A stretch of DNA of 64,000 nucleotides. Source: Metabacillus kandeliae. Its GTDB lineage: Bacteria > Bacillota > Bacilli > Bacillales > Bacillaceae. The stretch is from the NCBI RefSeq assembly GCF_021166585.1, contig NZ_JAJOZE010000004.1:62001-126000 (forward strand). Direction: 5' to 3'. The notes beneath the pieces were generated by a model. That model was not told where the DNA came from and made no database searches. It saw only the letters and a list, made by a program, of their open reading frames with translations. The position numbers and the translations under genes are program-made. Shown in pieces: positions 51,383 through 62,467 of this stretch (position 1 is its first letter; every line of letters starts with the position of its first letter).

Positions 51383-51943
51383 ATGGCGATCAGCCTTGAT
51401 AACTTTTATACCGGGAAACTCGTTAAGCTGACAGCACCTAAAGAAGGCGATGCAAAGGCAATGGCCAAATGGCAGGAGGATACTGCCTATTTGCGCAATG
51501 TGGACACAGATATCGCTTTTCCGCGTTCAGAAGCTTCTCTTATAAGCCGCGAGCAGGGAGGCTCAAGCTCATCTGTTTTTGAATTCCGCATCAGGCCAGC
51601 AGACGGGGAAGCATTGCTCGGCTTTGCCGCGATTTTCGGCATTGAATGGAATAACAGAACAGGAACCATGGCAATCGGGATTGGAGAGAAAAGCAACAGA
51701 GGAAAAGGCTATGCAAAAGAATCACTTCAGCTTCTGCTCCGCTTTGCTTTTCATGAATGCAGCCTGAATCGAATCGGTTTGGATGTGATTTCCTATAACG
51801 AAGCGGCTATTAATCTTTACAAAAAGGCAGGCTTTCATGAAGAAGGCCGCATGCGGCAGGCTGTTCTTCGAAACGGCGGGGCCTATGACCGAATCATGAT
51901 GGGAATGTTAAGAGAAGAATGGGAAGCCATGCTTCCGGACTAA
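51383..51943 (+). CDS. GNAT-family N-acetyltransferase (RimJ/RimL-like)
   Basis: A 186-aa acetyltransferase. The acetyl-CoA-binding core GIGEKSNRGKGYAKESLQLL (about residues 98-117) matches the R/QxxGxG/A loop. The rest of the fold, with FHECSLNRIGLDVISYNEAA and LYKKAGFHEEGRMRQAVL, follows the RimJ/RimL or spermidine-acetyltransferase pattern. Its acceptor is unknown. An AGGGAGGATAC site precedes ATG 51383. Terminator downstream. Confidence 0.85.
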   Translation: MAISLDNFYTGKLVKLTAPKEGDAKAMAKWQEDTAYLRNVDTDIAFPRSEASLISREQGGSSSSVFEFRIRPADGEALLGFAAIFGIEWNNRTGTMAIGIGEKSNRGKGYAKESLQLLLRFAFHECSLNRIGLDVISYNEAAINLYKKAGFHEEGRMRQAVLRNGGAYDRIMMGMLREEWEAMLPD

Positions 51944-51950
51944 GCTTTGC

Positions 51951-51984
51951 TGCCTCTCCTTGATATTTGGGAGAGGCTTTTTTG
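51951..51984 (+). terminator. Terminator of the acetyltransferase gene
   Basis: TGCCTCTCC and GGGAGAGGC pair, followed by six T. Confidence 0.85.
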
Positions 51985-52002
51985 CATTTTAGAGGTTTTT
52001 GT

Positions 52003-52018
52003 AAATAAATGTTTATTT
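52003..52018. promoter_or_regulatory. Palindrome upstream of comK
   Basis: AAATAAATGTTTATTT is a perfect 7-bp inverted repeat around TG, followed by more T. It lies about 90 bp before comK. It resembles the A/T box pairs bound by ComK at its own promoter, but this match is by eye only. Confidence 0.4.
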
Positions 52019-52106
52019 TTATGTAAATTTGTAGAATTATCAGGGAGGAAAATGCTAGTCTGTTAATGGTATAAATTACCTAATAAAGAAAAGGTGGTAC
52101 GACTTT

Positions 52107-52679
52107 ATGGAGAATTACGAGCCAGTTATCTTGGAAAGCTATGAAGCAAACCGACTTACAATGGCTATTTTAGCGGTAATGGAAGATGGCCAGCTGCATT
52201 CATCCGTCTATGAAGCAGAGAAGAAAATGCTGGTCAAAATGAAGCCGATGGAAATTGTTGAACGAAGCTGCCGCTACTTTGGGTCAAGCTATATCGGCCG
52301 CAAAGCCGGTACAAAGGATCTTTTAGGCATTACCCATAAACCCCCGATTGTAGTGGATGCGGCCAACTCCATTTATCTCTTTCCTACAACATCCTCATCA
52401 AGGCCGCAATGCTCCTGGATTTCCCATTATTATATCCGCCAGTATGAAACGGCAAGCCAGGATAACACGCTTGTCACCTTTACTGACGGCACGGAGCTTA
52501 CTCTCCCAATTTCTGTTCATTCCTTCGAAAACCAAATGTACCGGACAGCCCAGCTCCGAACGGTCATCTCATCCAGAATAGAAGACGGCCCCCGCAAAAT
52601 GGGCGCTTTTATGTTCCAGAGGGATTCATCATCACAGGCTTTGCAGGAGCAGCTGATCCGCGAGCTTAACCGTTATTAA
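52107..52679 (+). CDS. comK: Competence transcription factor ComK
   Basis: A 190-aa regulator, close to B. subtilis ComK (192 aa). It shows the conserved ERSCRYFGSSYIGRKAGTKD and LGITHKPPI core, SRPQCSWISHYYI, and YRTAQLRTVI, followed by a shortened tail. ComK binds pairs of AAAA-N5-TTTT boxes as a dimer of dimers and drives DNA uptake genes. It starts at ATG 52107 after AAAGGTGG. Its 3' end overlaps the convergent yhjD gene by 14 bp. addBA and sbcDC, which process DNA, are next along the chromosome. Confidence 0.94.
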   Translation: MENYEPVILESYEANRLTMAILAVMEDGQLHSSVYEAEKKMLVKMKPMEIVERSCRYFGSSYIGRKAGTKDLLGITHKPPIVVDAANSIYLFPTTSSSRPQCSWISHYYIRQYETASQDNTLVTFTDGTELTLPISVHSFENQMYRTAQLRTVISSRIEDGPRKMGAFMFQRDSSSQALQEQLIRELNRY

Positions 52680-53043
52680 ACTTTGTGCTGCTTGCTTTAA
52701 ACAAATAGCCCTCCATAAGCTCTGACACTCTGTTGCGGATGCGGGGATTAAAGTAGTTATGCTGCTCCTCAAAGCCTTGATATAAAAAGGAATAGAGGGT
52801 AAAGGCTTCATCGCTTTTCACTTTGCTGACAGAGATGTGCTGCTTTTTCAGCTGCCGTTTTACCTCGTACAGGTCATGCTGGATAAGCTTCAGCGATTCT
52901 TCAATCAAGTGCAGGTAAGGCTGCTTCAGTTTAAAAGGGCTTTGTTCAATAATGGAGATGTCCCTGTTCAGGACAGTCAGTGTCATGGGAAGGTAGATGG
53001 ATTTTTCAATCATATTTTTTACATCTTCCGGTATTTTTGTCAT
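52666..53043 (-). CDS. yhjD: YhjD-like uncharacterised protein
   Basis: A 125-aa helical protein from ATG 53043 (GAGGTCAGGAGC site), although the frame extends 18 bases further. It has MTKIPEDVKNMIEKSIYLPM at the N-terminus and a conserved EAFTLYSFLYQGFEEQHNYF segment near residue 85. From memory this resembles B. subtilis YhjD, which is also followed by the DedA-like yhjE. No catalytic motif is seen. Its stop overlaps the end of comK on the other strand. Confidence 0.7.
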   Translation of the reverse strand: MTKIPEDVKNMIEKSIYLPMTLTVLNRDISIIEQSPFKLKQPYLHLIEESLKLIQHDLYEVKRQLKKQHISVSKVKSDEAFTLYSFLYQGFEEQHNYFNPRIRNRVSELMEGYLFKASSTKFNNG

Positions 53044-53278
53044 GCTCCTGACCTCTTTCAATCAATTTTTCGGATGTTCTGCCTCTTGCGGGGAAACCTG
53101 CAGGGGCATTGCTTTTTCCGCGTATATTTTGTATAGTGGAAATAGAACGTTTGTTTGGTTTTATTTTAGAGGAGAAAATTTTTAATTTCAAGCCCAATCT
53201 ATTCCAATGAGCTCATTATTCACAGTTTGGCCTAAAACCTGTAGAATAAAAGGATAACCTTTATATAAGGAGTGCCGC

Positions 53279-53890
53279 ATGGAATTACATGGGTTTTTGG
53301 CTTCAATTACACTTAAAGATCTATTAGAGATATTTGATAAATATAAATCGATGGGTCCGCTGCTTGGGATTGGCCTGCCGCTGTTAGAGTCCTTCTTGCC
53401 CTTCCTGCCGCTTGTGCTGTTTGTCGTAGCGAATGTTAATTCGTTCGGCCTGCTGCTGGGGTTTCTTTTTTCATGGATTGGGGCCTGTGCCGGCTCTATT
53501 CTCGTCTTTTTAATCGTCAGGAAATATGGGCAGAAGCGGCTTTTCGCCTTTTTGCGGAAGCATAAAAGCATTCAAAAGATGCTTTCCTGGTTTGAGCATC
53601 ACGGCTTCGGACCGATCTTTCTGTTGCTTTGCTTTCCGTTCACGCCATCAGCAGCAGTCAACGTTGTCGCAGGGCTTTCCAAAATAAGCGGACTCAATTT
53701 TATTCTTGCTTCACTGCTTGGAAAACTTGTAATGGTGTTTATCGTAAGCTACGCAGGCCAGGATTTGCAGTCGCTTGTAAGAAACCCTGGAAAGCTTTTG
53801 GTGGTCCTTGCTGTCTTGGCTGTTATGTGGATCGTCGGTAAAATTGTTGAAAAGCGGATGAAAGCAAAGAGATTAGAGTCAGAAGAATGA
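53279..53890 (+). CDS. yhjE: TVP38/TMEM64 (VTT/DedA-type) membrane protein YhjE
   Basis: A 203-aa protein with about five helices. The VTT-domain core is clear: GLPLLESFLPFLPLVLFVVA, then LLGFLFSWIGACAGSILVFL and FGPIFLLLCFPFTPSAAVN. Family members include lipid scramblases or transporters. It starts at ATG 53279 after AAGGAGTG. Order matches B. subtilis yhjD-yhjE; sipV and its neighbours are missing before addB. Confidence 0.85.
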   Translation: MELHGFLASITLKDLLEIFDKYKSMGPLLGIGLPLLESFLPFLPLVLFVVANVNSFGLLLGFLFSWIGACAGSILVFLIVRKYGQKRLFAFLRKHKSIQKMLSWFEHHGFGPIFLLLCFPFTPSAAVNVVAGLSKISGLNFILASLLGKLVMVFIVSYAGQDLQSLVRNPGKLLVVLAVLAVMWIVGKIVEKRMKAKRLESEE

Positions 53891-53904
53891 AAATAAGCAT
53901 TTTG

Positions 53905-53935
53905 AAAGACATATTTGATAAGGATATGTCTTTTT
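53905..53935. terminator. Terminator after yhjE, bidirectional
   Basis: AAAGACATAT and ATATGTCTTT pair over ten bases, followed by T-run to 53935. Confidence 0.8.
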
Positions 53936-53996
53936 CATAGATTTTTTTAAAAAATGATGAAATTTTGAGTCAGCTACATGAATGGGGGCTTTTCGT

Positions 53997-56900
53997 GTGG
54001 GAGTCAGATTTTTGCTCGGCCGTTCAGGGAGCGGCAAAACCACAGCAATATTAAATGAAATCAGAAAGAGCCTGGAAGAAAAGCAGGACGGCAGACCGAT
54101 CATCTTTCTTGTGCCTGAGCAGATGACCTTTTCCATGGAATATGAGCTTGCGAAAACGCCCGGCTTGCATGGCATGGTCCGTGCCCAGGTGTTCAGCTTT
54201 ACAAGGCTTGCCTGGAGGATTCTTCAGGAGACAGGAGGCATCAGCAGGCAGCATCTCAGCTCTACAGGCTTGCAGATGATGCTCCGGAAGATTATTGATG
54301 AAGAGCGGGAGCATTTTCAGGTTTATGGCAAAGCCAGTGAAAAATCCGGCTTTATTCAGCATATAGAAGCCATGATGACCGAATTTAAACGTTATTGCAT
54401 CACCCCGGAGGGCCTTGAAGAGCATTATAAGGAATTGTCGGGCTCTCCTTTTCGCAGCGAGCAGGCATTAGCCGACAAGCTCCACGACCTCGTAAAAGTA
54501 TATAAAGGAATGGAAGAGGAGCTTTCCGGCAAATACCTTGATTCAGAGGATTATTTGCGTCTTCTTGCAGGCCAGACGGCAGAATCAGCCTATCTTGAGG
54601 GTGCTGATGTTTATGTTGATGGCTTTTACAGCTTTACGCCCCAGGAATTTCTTGTGCTGGAAGCACTGATGAAAAAAGCCGGCAGTGTAACCGTCGCCCT
54701 TTCAGCTGACAGGGCCTTCAGCAGGCACCTTCCCCATGAGCTGCACTTATTCAGAATGACAGGAATGACGTATCACAAATTGTCAGAGCTGGCAGCGCAA
54801 AATGGTTTGGAGATGGAAGAGCCGCTTGTTCTGGAAGATTTGCCGAGATACTATGATTCTCCTTCGCTGGAGCATCTTGAACAGAACTATGAAGCAAGGC
54901 CTGTTCGCCAGTATTCAGAAGAAGGAGACATTGTGATCGCTCAGGCAGCCGGCAGGCGCTCTGAGATTGAAGGGACGGCAAGGGAGATTGAAAGACTTGT
55001 CAAAGAGGAAAATTTCCGTCTGAGAGACCTGGCCGTGCTTGTCAGAAATTCCGAGCCTTATCATGATTTGATTGCACAGATCTTTCAAGATTATGAAATT
55101 CCTTATTTTATAGATCAAAAGAGGCCGATGCTGCATCACCCTCTCATCGAGCTGATCCGCTCAAGCCTTGAAACAGTTACAGAAAACTGGCGCTATGAGG
55201 CGGTTTTCCGGGCGATTAAAACAGAGCTGCTTTATCCGGCAGGCAGTAATAAAAAAGCACTTCGGGAACAGATGGACGAGCTTGAAAACTATGTTCTTTC
55301 CCGCGGCATCCACGGCAATAAGTGGACGGACGGAAATCAATGGATTTACAGAAGGTTCCGGAACCTTGAAGGAGAAATGCCTGTTACAGATGAAGAGCTT
55401 GAAAAGGAACAAATGCTGAACAGTCTCAAAGAGCTTGCGGCAGCACCGCTGAAAACGCTGCAGAACAGGCTCGGGCGCGCGAGAACAGGCAGAGGAAAAG
55501 CAGAAGCCCTCTATCTGTTTCTGGAAGAGCTCGAGGTTCCATTGAAACTTGAGCAGCTGGCGCTTGCAGCAGAAGAAAAAGGGAACTTGATGGAGGCGAG
55601 GGAGCACAGCCAGGTATGGGGTGCTGTTGTTGGCCTGCTTGATGAGTTTGTGGAAATGATGGACAGCCAGAAGCTCACGAACAGCCTGTTTATTGAAATG
55701 ATGGATACCGGCTTGGAGTCGCTGAAATTCTCAATCGTTCCGCCGGCGCTTGATCAGGTGCTCGTAGCTGATTTTGAACGGTCCAGATTTTACAACATAA
55801 AAGCCATCTTTATTATAGGCGCAAATGACGGGGTTCTCCCGGCACGGCCGTCAGAAGAAGGCATTCTTTCAGAGGAAGACAGAGAAGCGATGGCCAGAAG
55901 CGGCATGGACGTGGCTCCGACAGCCCGGGAACAGCTGCTTGATGAGAACTTCCTTATTTACAGGGCATTAACAGGCAGCAGCAAAAAACTGTATCTTTCC
56001 TATCCGCTGGCAGATGAAGAAGGAAAGGCGCTTCTTCCGTCCATCGTGATCAAGAGAATCGGAGAAATTTTTCCTGAGCTGAAATATAAGTTTTACAGCA
56101 ATGAGCCGGAGTCTCTTCCGGAAGAGGAGCAGCTTGCGTTTATTTCAAATCCTCCTGTTGCGCTGACCTATCTTGCCGCACAGCTTCAAACATGGAAAAG
56201 AGGCTACCCTGTTGATGCTGTCTGGTGGGATGCGTACAACTATCTGGTTCAGTCAGATTACAGCAGGAAAACAAGAATGGTTCTCGGCAGTCTGTTTTAC
56301 CAGAATGAATCTAAACCGCTGAAAACAGAGGTCAGCAGAAAGCTGTACGGTGAAAAAATCCAAGGAAGCGTTTCGCGCATGGAAATGTTCAGAAGCTGCG
56401 AATTCGCCCACTTTGCCTCACACGGACTGAAGCTGAGAGAGCGGCAGCAATACAAATTTGAAGCACCCGATATGGGTGATTTGTTTCATGCCGCACTGAA
56501 AATGATCTCAGAAACCTTGATCGGCCAAAAAGTGCCGTGGCGTTCGCTCACGAAGGATCAATGCGACAGGCTTTCCGGTGATGCTGTCGGCAGGCTTGCG
56601 CCAAGGCTGCAGCGAGAGATTCTGCTCAGTTCCAACAGGCATGCCTACATAAAACGAAAGCTTGAAAAGATTATCGCAAGAGCCATTCTGATCCTTGCAG
56701 AGCATGCCAAAGCAAGCGAATTTTCCCCAATAGGGCTTGAGCTTGGCTTCGGAAGAGGCGGAGAGCTTCCGGCACTCCGCTTTCAGCTGCCGAACGGCTG
56801 CACAATGGAGCTTGCGGGCAGAATTGACAGGGTGGATCAGGCAGAAAGCACAAAAGGGCTGCTGCTCAGGATTATTGATTATAAATCAAGCGATCGAGCA

Positions 56901-57491
56901 TTGAATTTAAGCGAGGTTTACTATGGCATTGCCCTTCAGATGCTCACGTACCTGGATATCGTGATCACCCATTCAGCGGACTGGCTTGGAGTCAAGGCGA
57001 CACCTGCAGGGGTTCTGTATTTTCATGTGCATGATCCGCTCGTTCAGGCTAATTCCTTCCTCTCATTGGACAAGATCGAAGAGGAAATTTTCAAGAAGTT
57101 TAAAATGAAGGGACTTCTGCTTGGGGATGAAGAAGCTGTCCAGATGATGGATCTTACCCTTGACGGAAATGCTTCACAGATTATATCAGCAGGCTTTAAA
57201 AAGGGCGGCGGCTTCAGAGCCGGTTCCTCCATCGCAAGCGAAGAGGAATTCTCTCTATTAAGGTCGCACGTCCGAAAAGAATATACAAAAATCGGAACGG
57301 AAATTACAGACGGAGCGATTGAGATTAATCCATACCGGCTCAAGGACAAGATGCCCTGCACCTTCTGTTCTTTCAGAAGCGTCTGCCAATTCGACCAGTC
57401 GCTTGAAGAAAACAATTTCAGGATCCTGAAGAGCAAAAAAAACGATGAAGTGCTGAAAAGACTGAGAGAGGAGGGAAAAGGTGATGAATGA
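53997..57491 (+). CDS. addB: ATP-dependent nuclease subunit AddB
   Basis: A 1164-aa subunit of the AddAB helicase-nuclease, the RecBCD counterpart of Bacilli, which resects double-strand ends. The ATP-binding motif GRSGSGKTT opens the protein. At the C-terminus four Cys form the Fe-S clamp around the nuclease domain (one in FRSCEFAHF near 800, then [10 protein letters not shown]). I use GTG 53997, because the product then starts [15 protein letters not shown] as in B. subtilis; ATG 53982 is the alternative. Length equals the B. subtilis protein (1166). It overlaps addA by 8 bp. Confidence 0.94.
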   Translation: MGVRFLLGRSGSGKTTAILNEIRKSLEEKQDGRPIIFLVPEQMTFSMEYELAKTPGLHGMVRAQVFSFTRLAWRILQETGGISRQHLSSTGLQMMLRKIIDEEREHFQVYGKASEKSGFIQHIEAMMTEFKRYCITPEGLEEHYKELSGSPFRSEQALADKLHDLVKVYKGMEEELSGKYLDSEDYLRLLAGQTAESAYLEGADVYVDGFYSFTPQEFLVLEALMKKAGSVTVALSADRAFSRHLPHELHLFRMTGMTYHKLSELAAQNGLEMEEPLVLEDLPRYYDSPSLEHLEQNYEARPVRQYSEEGDIVIAQAAGRRSEIEGTAREIERLVKEENFRLRDLAVLVRNSEPYHDLIAQIFQDYEIPYFIDQKRPMLHHPLIELIRSSLETVTENWRYEAVFRAIKTELLYPAGSNKKALREQMDELENYVLSRGIHGNKWTDGNQWIYRRFRNLEGEMPVTDEELEKEQMLNSLKELAAAPLKTLQNRLGRARTGRGKAEALYLFLEELEVPLKLEQLALAAEEKGNLMEAREHSQVWGAVVGLLDEFVEMMDSQKLTNSLFIEMMDTGLESLKFSIVPPALDQVLVADFERSRFYNIKAIFIIGANDGVLPARPSEEGILSEEDREAMARSGMDVAPTAREQLLDENFLIYRALTGSSKKLYLSYPLADEEGKALLPSIVIKRIGEIFPELKYKFYSNEPESLPEEEQLAFISNPPVALTYLAAQLQTWKRGYPVDAVWWDAYNYLVQSDYSRKTRMVLGSLFYQNESKPLKTEVSRKLYGEKIQGSVSRMEMFRSCEFAHFASHGLKLRERQQYKFEAPDMGDLFHAALKMISETLIGQKVPWRSLTKDQCDRLSGDAVGRLAPRLQREILLSSNRHAYIKRKLEKIIARAILILAEHAKASEFSPIGLELGFGRGGELPALRFQLPNGCTMELAGRIDRVDQAESTKGLLLRIIDYKSSDRALNLSEVYYGIALQMLTYLDIVITHSADWLGVKATPAGVLYFHVHDPLVQANSFLSLDKIEEEIFKKFKMKGLLLGDEEAVQMMDLTLDGNASQIISAGFKKGGGFRAGSSIASEEEFSLLRSHVRKEYTKIGTEITDGAIEINPYRLKDKMPCTFCSFRSVCQFDQSLEENNFRILKSKKNDEVLKRLREEGKGDE

Positions 57492-60400
57492 AGTGATGGC
57501 AAAGCCTGAGAACAGCCAGTGGACAGATGATCAGTGGAAGGCGATTGCGGCAAGCGGAACAGATATATTAGTCGCAGCAGCAGCGGGTTCAGGGAAAACG
57601 GCGGTCCTGGTGGAACGGATTATCCGCAAGATCGTTTCCAGAGAAGACCCGATTGATGTGGACCGCCTGCTTGTTGTCACCTTTACCAATGCCTCGGCAG
57701 CGGAAATGAAAAACAGGATAGGCGAAGCGCTCGAAAAAGAATTGAGGCAAAACCCTGCTTCCCTTCATTTAAGAAGGCAGATCAGCCTCTTGAACCGAGC
57801 ATCCATTTCAACGCTTCACTCCTTCTGCCTGAATGTGATCCGGAAATATTATTACATGATTGATATTGACCCGGGATTTCGGATTGCGGACACAACCGAA
57901 GGCGCGCTTTTAATAGATGAGGTCCTCGATGATTTATTTGAGGAAGAGTACGGAAAAGAAGACAATGAGCCGTTTTTTGACCTTGTGGACAGGTATTCCT
58001 CCGACCGGAGCGATGCCGCTCTGCAGAATTTGATCAGAGAGCTATATAACTTTTCCCGATCCCATCCTGAACCTGTAAAGTGGCTTGAAAACATGGCACT
58101 GCAATATGAAGAGGCCGGAAACAAGCCGCTTGAAGACCAGCCGTTTTACAAGTTTATGCTTCAGGATATCCGGACGGTGCTTGAAACAGCCTGCGGGCGG
58201 CTGGAAGAAGCGCTTGAGCTGACGAAGCTTCCCGGCGGGCCGGCTCCAAGGGCTGCTGATATCGGGGATTACCTTGAAAAAATCAAATCCCTCTATGAAA
58301 CCAGCGATTCTTTTGAGGAAACCGCCTCAAAAATACAAAACACAGAACCGATGCGCGCTAAAACGTGCAAAGGGGATGAATACGACCCTGCCCTTCTTAA
58401 AAAAGCCTCTGCCTTAAGAGACGGGGTTAAAAAGCAGATCGAGCAGCTGAAAAGCGATTGGTTCACCAGAGACATCAAGCGGCATGAAAAAGACATGGAA
58501 GAGCTTGCACCTGTTATCCAAACACTCGCCGGTCTTGTGAAAGAGTTTGGAGTCCGGTTTGATCAGAAGAAAAAGGAAAAAGGGCTCGTTGATTTTTCGG
58601 ATCTTGAACACCTTTGCCTTGACATCCTTCAACAGGACGGCGTCCGGACAGAAGCGGCCCTGTTTTATCAGGAGCAGTTCCATGAAGTGCTCGTTGATGA
58701 ATACCAGGATACAAATCTTGTGCAGGAAGCCATTATTCAATGTGTTACAAAGGACGGAGAAGAAGAGGGAAACCTTTTCATGGTAGGCGACGTGAAACAG
58801 TCAATTTACCGCTTCAGGCTTGCTGAGCCGTTTTTATTTCTGAAGAAATACAAAATGTTTACCCATTCAGCAGAAGGAACAGGACTGCGCATTGATCTCT
58901 CGAAAAACTTCCGCAGCCGTTCACAGGTGCTTGACGGGACAAACTATCTTTTCAAGCAGCTGATGGGCGGACAGGTCGGAGAGGTTGAGTATGATGAAGC
59001 GGCTGAGCTGAAGCTCGGCGCCGGCTACAGTGAAAGAAGAGGTATGGAAGCAGAGCTGCTGCTTGCGGACAGAGGGGCGGAAGAAGAAGCTCCGGCACAG
59101 GAGGAAGCGGCTGGCTTTGAAGCGGAGGAGCTTGATGCCGTTCAGCTTGAAGCAAGGCTTATGGCTTCAAAAATCCGCGAATTAATACATTCAAGATTTC
59201 AGGTGGAAGACAAAAAAGCAGGCGGCACAAGGAATGCGGCTTACAGAGATATTGTGATTCTGCTCAGGTCCATGCCATGGGCGCCGGAGATTATGGAAGA
59301 ATTCAAGCAGCAGGGAATCCCTGTTTACGCAAATCTCTCAAGCGGCTATTTTGAGGCAACAGAAGTCGCGATTATGATGTCGCTCCTGAAAATCATCGAT
59401 AATCCCTATCAGGATATCCCGCTTGCCTCTGTCTTGCGTTCACCGATTGCAGGGCTTTCAGAAAGTGAAATGGCGATCATCAGAACCTATGCTCCGAAAG
59501 GCAGCTACTTTGAGGCGTTCAAAGCATTTTTAGAAGAGTTCCAGGAAGAGGAAGCAATGCTTGCTGAAAAGGCTTCTGTTTTTTACAAGCAGCTTGAAGC
59601 TTGGAGAGATGAAGCAAGAAAAAGTGCTGTATCAGATCTGATCTGGCAGATTTACAGAGAAACCCGGTTTTTGGATTATGCAGGCGGCATGCCCGGCGGA
59701 AAGCAGCGGCAGGCAAACCTGCGGGCGCTGTATGACAGGGCAAAGCAGTATGAAGCCACTTCCTTCAGGGGGCTCTTCCGGTTCCTGCGCTTTATTGAAC
59801 GCATGCAGGAGCGCGGCGACGATCTTGGCGCTGCAAGAGCGCTTGGGGAGCAGGAAGACGTAGTGCGGATCATGACGATTCATTCAAGCAAAGGGCTTGA
59901 ATTTCCCATTGTTTTTGTGGCTGGCACCGCAAGGCAGTTTAATTTTATGGATTTGAATAAAAATTATCAGCTTGATAAGGAGCTTGGCTTCGGCACAAAG
60001 CTGATTCATCCGAAGTACCGGATCAGCTATCCGACGCTGCCGTATCTGGCGATAAAAAAGAAAATCAAAACAGAAATGCTGTCAGAAGAGCTGCGGGTGC
60101 TTTACGTAGCGCTGACAAGAGCAAAGGAAAAGCTGTACCTTGTCGGAACACTGAAGCAGGCAGAAAAAACGATTGCCGGGTGGCAGTCGCATGAAAATCG
60201 GACTGATTGGCTTTTGCCTGATGGCGACAGGCTTCAGGCGAAGAGCTACCTGGACTGGATCGGACCTGCCATGATACGCCACAGGGATGCAGCAGCGCTC
60301 CATTCTGAAAGTGCTTTGCCGCAATCTGAGCCAGGGCAGCACCCTTCGCAGTGGAAGGTTTCTGTGATTCCGCATATGGAGATAACGGCTTCAGATATGG

Positions 60401-61203
60401 AAAAGCGGAACTCAAAGGAAGAATACCTGCAGCATTTGGCCAATGGCGAAAGGGTTCCGGCAGAAAGCAGCCTAAGCAATAAGGTGGCCTATCAGCTCCA
60501 ATGGACCTACCCTTATGCTGAAGCAGCACTCCGGAGATCAAAGCAGTCTGTGTCAGAATTAAAGAGACAGCAGCAGTATATAGATGAATACAGTGATGAT
60601 GCACTTCTGAAATCTAAGGAACCAAAAGGGCTCTTTGACAGGCCGAAATTTATGCAGAAAAAAGGCTTGTCAGCGGCTGAAAAAGGAACAGCCATGCATG
60701 CGGTTATGCAGCATATCCCGCTTGATGGGCCTGTTACAGCTGAAAAAGCTGCAGAAACGATTGCCGTTATGAAGGAAAGAGAGCTGTTAACAGAAGAACA
60801 GGCAGCATCGATCAGCCTTGAAAGTCTGCTGGGCTTTTTCGAAACAGCGCCGGGCAAGCGCCTTTTGCAGGCAGGTAACGCAAGGCGCGAGGTGCCGTTC
60901 AGCTACGGCATGAAAGCGGAAGAAATCTATCCGGACATGGCAGACAGCAAAGGCGAGACGGTGCTCCTTCAAGGGGTCGCAGACTGCCTTTTCGAGGATG
61001 AAGAAGGATTTGTACTGCTGGATTATAAAACAGACCGCATTATAGGCAAATACAAAGATTTTGAAACGGCAGAACCGGTCTTAAGAAAACGGTACGAGCT
61101 TCAAATGAAGCTTTACGGAGAAGCACTGGAAAAAATATACCGCAAGCCGCTATCGCAAAAGATTCTCTATTTCTTTGACGGAGGCCATATGATCCAGCTT
61201 TAA
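57484..61203 (+). CDS. addA: ATP-dependent helicase/nuclease subunit AddA
   Basis: A 1239-aa UvrD-type helicase plus RecB-like nuclease, partner of AddB. Walker A is [14 protein letters not shown] (near residue 30), the Q-motif WTDDQW precedes it, motif II is DEYQDTN, and motif [18 protein letters not shown] is near 880. The nuclease signature (GVADCLF, then VLLDYKTD) is near 1160-1190. I start at ATG 57484, inside the end of addB. Together the subunits unwind and cut DNA until a Chi site, giving 3' tails for RecA. Confidence 0.94.
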   Translation: MNEVMAKPENSQWTDDQWKAIAASGTDILVAAAAGSGKTAVLVERIIRKIVSREDPIDVDRLLVVTFTNASAAEMKNRIGEALEKELRQNPASLHLRRQISLLNRASISTLHSFCLNVIRKYYYMIDIDPGFRIADTTEGALLIDEVLDDLFEEEYGKEDNEPFFDLVDRYSSDRSDAALQNLIRELYNFSRSHPEPVKWLENMALQYEEAGNKPLEDQPFYKFMLQDIRTVLETACGRLEEALELTKLPGGPAPRAADIGDYLEKIKSLYETSDSFEETASKIQNTEPMRAKTCKGDEYDPALLKKASALRDGVKKQIEQLKSDWFTRDIKRHEKDMEELAPVIQTLAGLVKEFGVRFDQKKKEKGLVDFSDLEHLCLDILQQDGVRTEAALFYQEQFHEVLVDEYQDTNLVQEAIIQCVTKDGEEEGNLFMVGDVKQSIYRFRLAEPFLFLKKYKMFTHSAEGTGLRIDLSKNFRSRSQVLDGTNYLFKQLMGGQVGEVEYDEAAELKLGAGYSERRGMEAELLLADRGAEEEAPAQEEAAGFEAEELDAVQLEARLMASKIRELIHSRFQVEDKKAGGTRNAAYRDIVILLRSMPWAPEIMEEFKQQGIPVYANLSSGYFEATEVAIMMSLLKIIDNPYQDIPLASVLRSPIAGLSESEMAIIRTYAPKGSYFEAFKAFLEEFQEEEAMLAEKASVFYKQLEAWRDEARKSAVSDLIWQIYRETRFLDYAGGMPGGKQRQANLRALYDRAKQYEATSFRGLFRFLRFIERMQERGDDLGAARALGEQEDVVRIMTIHSSKGLEFPIVFVAGTARQFNFMDLNKNYQLDKELGFGTKLIHPKYRISYPTLPYLAIKKKIKTEMLSEELRVLYVALTRAKEKLYLVGTLKQAEKTIAGWQSHENRTDWLLPDGDRLQAKSYLDWIGPAMIRHRDAAALHSESALPQSEPGQHPSQWKVSVIPHMEITASDMEKRNSKEEYLQHLANGERVPAESSLSNKVAYQLQWTYPYAEAALRRSKQSVSELKRQQQYIDEYSDDALLKSKEPKGLFDRPKFMQKKGLSAAEKGTAMHAVMQHIPLDGPVTAEKAAETIAVMKERELLTEEQAASISLESLLGFFETAPGKRLLQAGNARREVPFSYGMKAEEIYPDMADSKGETVLLQGVADCLFEDEEGFVLLDYKTDRIIGKYKDFETAEPVLRKRYELQMKLYGEALEKIYRKPLSQKILYFFDGGHMIQL

Positions 61204-61204
61204 C

Positions 61205-61233
61205 TGATGGAAGAAGCCTTATGCTTCTTCCAT
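61205..61233 (+). terminator. Hairpin between addA and sbcD
   Basis: GGAAGAAGC and GCTTCTTCC pair around CTTAT, but no long T-run follows. Partial termination or an mRNA boundary is possible. Confidence 0.4.
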
Positions 61234-61276
61234 TCTTCACTTTGATGCATGATGAGAATACAAGGAGGGAATTTTG

Positions 61277-62467
61277 ATGCGCATTTTACATACAGCTGAT
61301 TGGCATCTCGGCAAAACGCTTGAAGGCAGAAGCAGGCTTCCGGAGCAGGCGGAATTCCTTGATGAGCTGGCAGAGATTGCTGAAAGGGAAAAGATCGATG
61401 CCATCTTGATGGCAGGCGACGTATTCGATACAGTCAATCCCCCGGCCGCGGCGGAACAGCTGTTTTATGAAAGTCTTTCGCGTCTCTCTGATAACGGCAG
61501 ACGCCCTGTAACCGTAATCGCCGGCAACCACGATAACCCTGACAGGCTTTCTGCTGCCGCGCCGCTCGCCTTTCAGCAGGGCATCCAGCTGATCGGCTAT
61601 CCGGTTTCAGGCCTGATAGAAGTGGCAGTTCCGAGCGCTCAGCAGACGATGATGGTCGCAGCTCTTGCCTATCCTTCTGAAGCAAGGCTTTCAGAAGTTT
61701 TGTCAGACGGTCTTGATGAACTGCTGCTGCGGGATGAATATGATGCAAGAATAAGAGGGCTGTTTGAAGCAATGTGCTCCGGATTCCGGACAGATACGGT
61801 CAATATGGCGATGAGCCATATCTATGTGGCAGGAGGCAGCTCATCTGATTCAGAGCGGCCGATTGAAGTCGGAGGCGCTTATACCGTTGCGGCAACAAGC
61901 CTTCCGGAAGCAGCTCAATATGTCGCACTTGGCCATCTGCACAGACCTCAGGAAATGAAACGGGCCAAAACCATTGCGAGGTATTCCGGCTCACCGCTTG
62001 CCTACAGCTTTTCAGAAGCAGGCTACGCAAAGTCCGTCTCGATTATAGAAGCAGATCCAGGAAAGCCGGCAGCTGTTTCTGAAATTCTTCTATCCAGCGG
62101 AAAGCCGCTTGTTCAGTGGCGGGCAGAAGGCGGCATTTCACAAGTCTATTCCTGGCTGAATGAAGGAAGAGATCAAAATGCATGGGTGGATCTTGAAATT
62201 CATCTCACAGACACCCTCTCCATCGAAGAAATCCAAAACCTGCGCAAAAACCATCCTGGTCTTATTCACATCAGGCCAATTTTCCCGCAGGAACAGCTAA
62301 GCAGCGAGCCTGCAGCCAAAAAAGAAGGACTGCCGATCGACCAGCTGTTCACAAGGTTTTATGAGCGGCAGACAAACGGCGCTGTACCTGATCATGAGCT
62401 CGTTAAGCTTTTCATGGAGCTTATTCATGATGAAGAAGCAAAGCCTGAGGAGGATGTTCTTTTATGA
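61277..62467 (+). CDS. sbcD: Exonuclease subunit SbcD
   Basis: A 396-aa Mre11-type nuclease. Motifs HTADWHLGKT, MAGDVFDTVNPP, IAGNHDNPDRL and LGHLHRPQ follow the standard order. I start at ATG 61277 after AAGGAGGGA. With SbcC it cuts DNA hairpins and protein-blocked ends and helps to limit palindrome-induced instability. Its 3' end overlaps sbcC by 4 bp (ATGA). The second Mre11-like protein in the window is YhaO. Confidence 0.94.
   Translation: MRILHTADWHLGKTLEGRSRLPEQAEFLDELAEIAEREKIDAILMAGDVFDTVNPPAAAEQLFYESLSRLSDNGRRPVTVIAGNHDNPDRLSAAAPLAFQQGIQLIGYPVSGLIEVAVPSAQQTMMVAALAYPSEARLSEVLSDGLDELLLRDEYDARIRGLFEAMCSGFRTDTVNMAMSHIYVAGGSSSDSERPIEVGGAYTVAATSLPEAAQYVALGHLHRPQEMKRAKTIARYSGSPLAYSFSEAGYAKSVSIIEADPGKPAAVSEILLSSGKPLVQWRAEGGISQVYSWLNEGRDQNAWVDLEIHLTDTLSIEEIQNLRKNHPGLIHIRPIFPQEQLSSEPAAKKEGLPIDQLFTRFYERQTNGAVPDHELVKLFMELIHDEEAKPEEDVLL

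Noticed and set aside
60065-60604. 179-aa minus-strand frame inside addA
   Set aside because: It is antisense to a collinear AddA protein whose motifs are intact on the plus strand.
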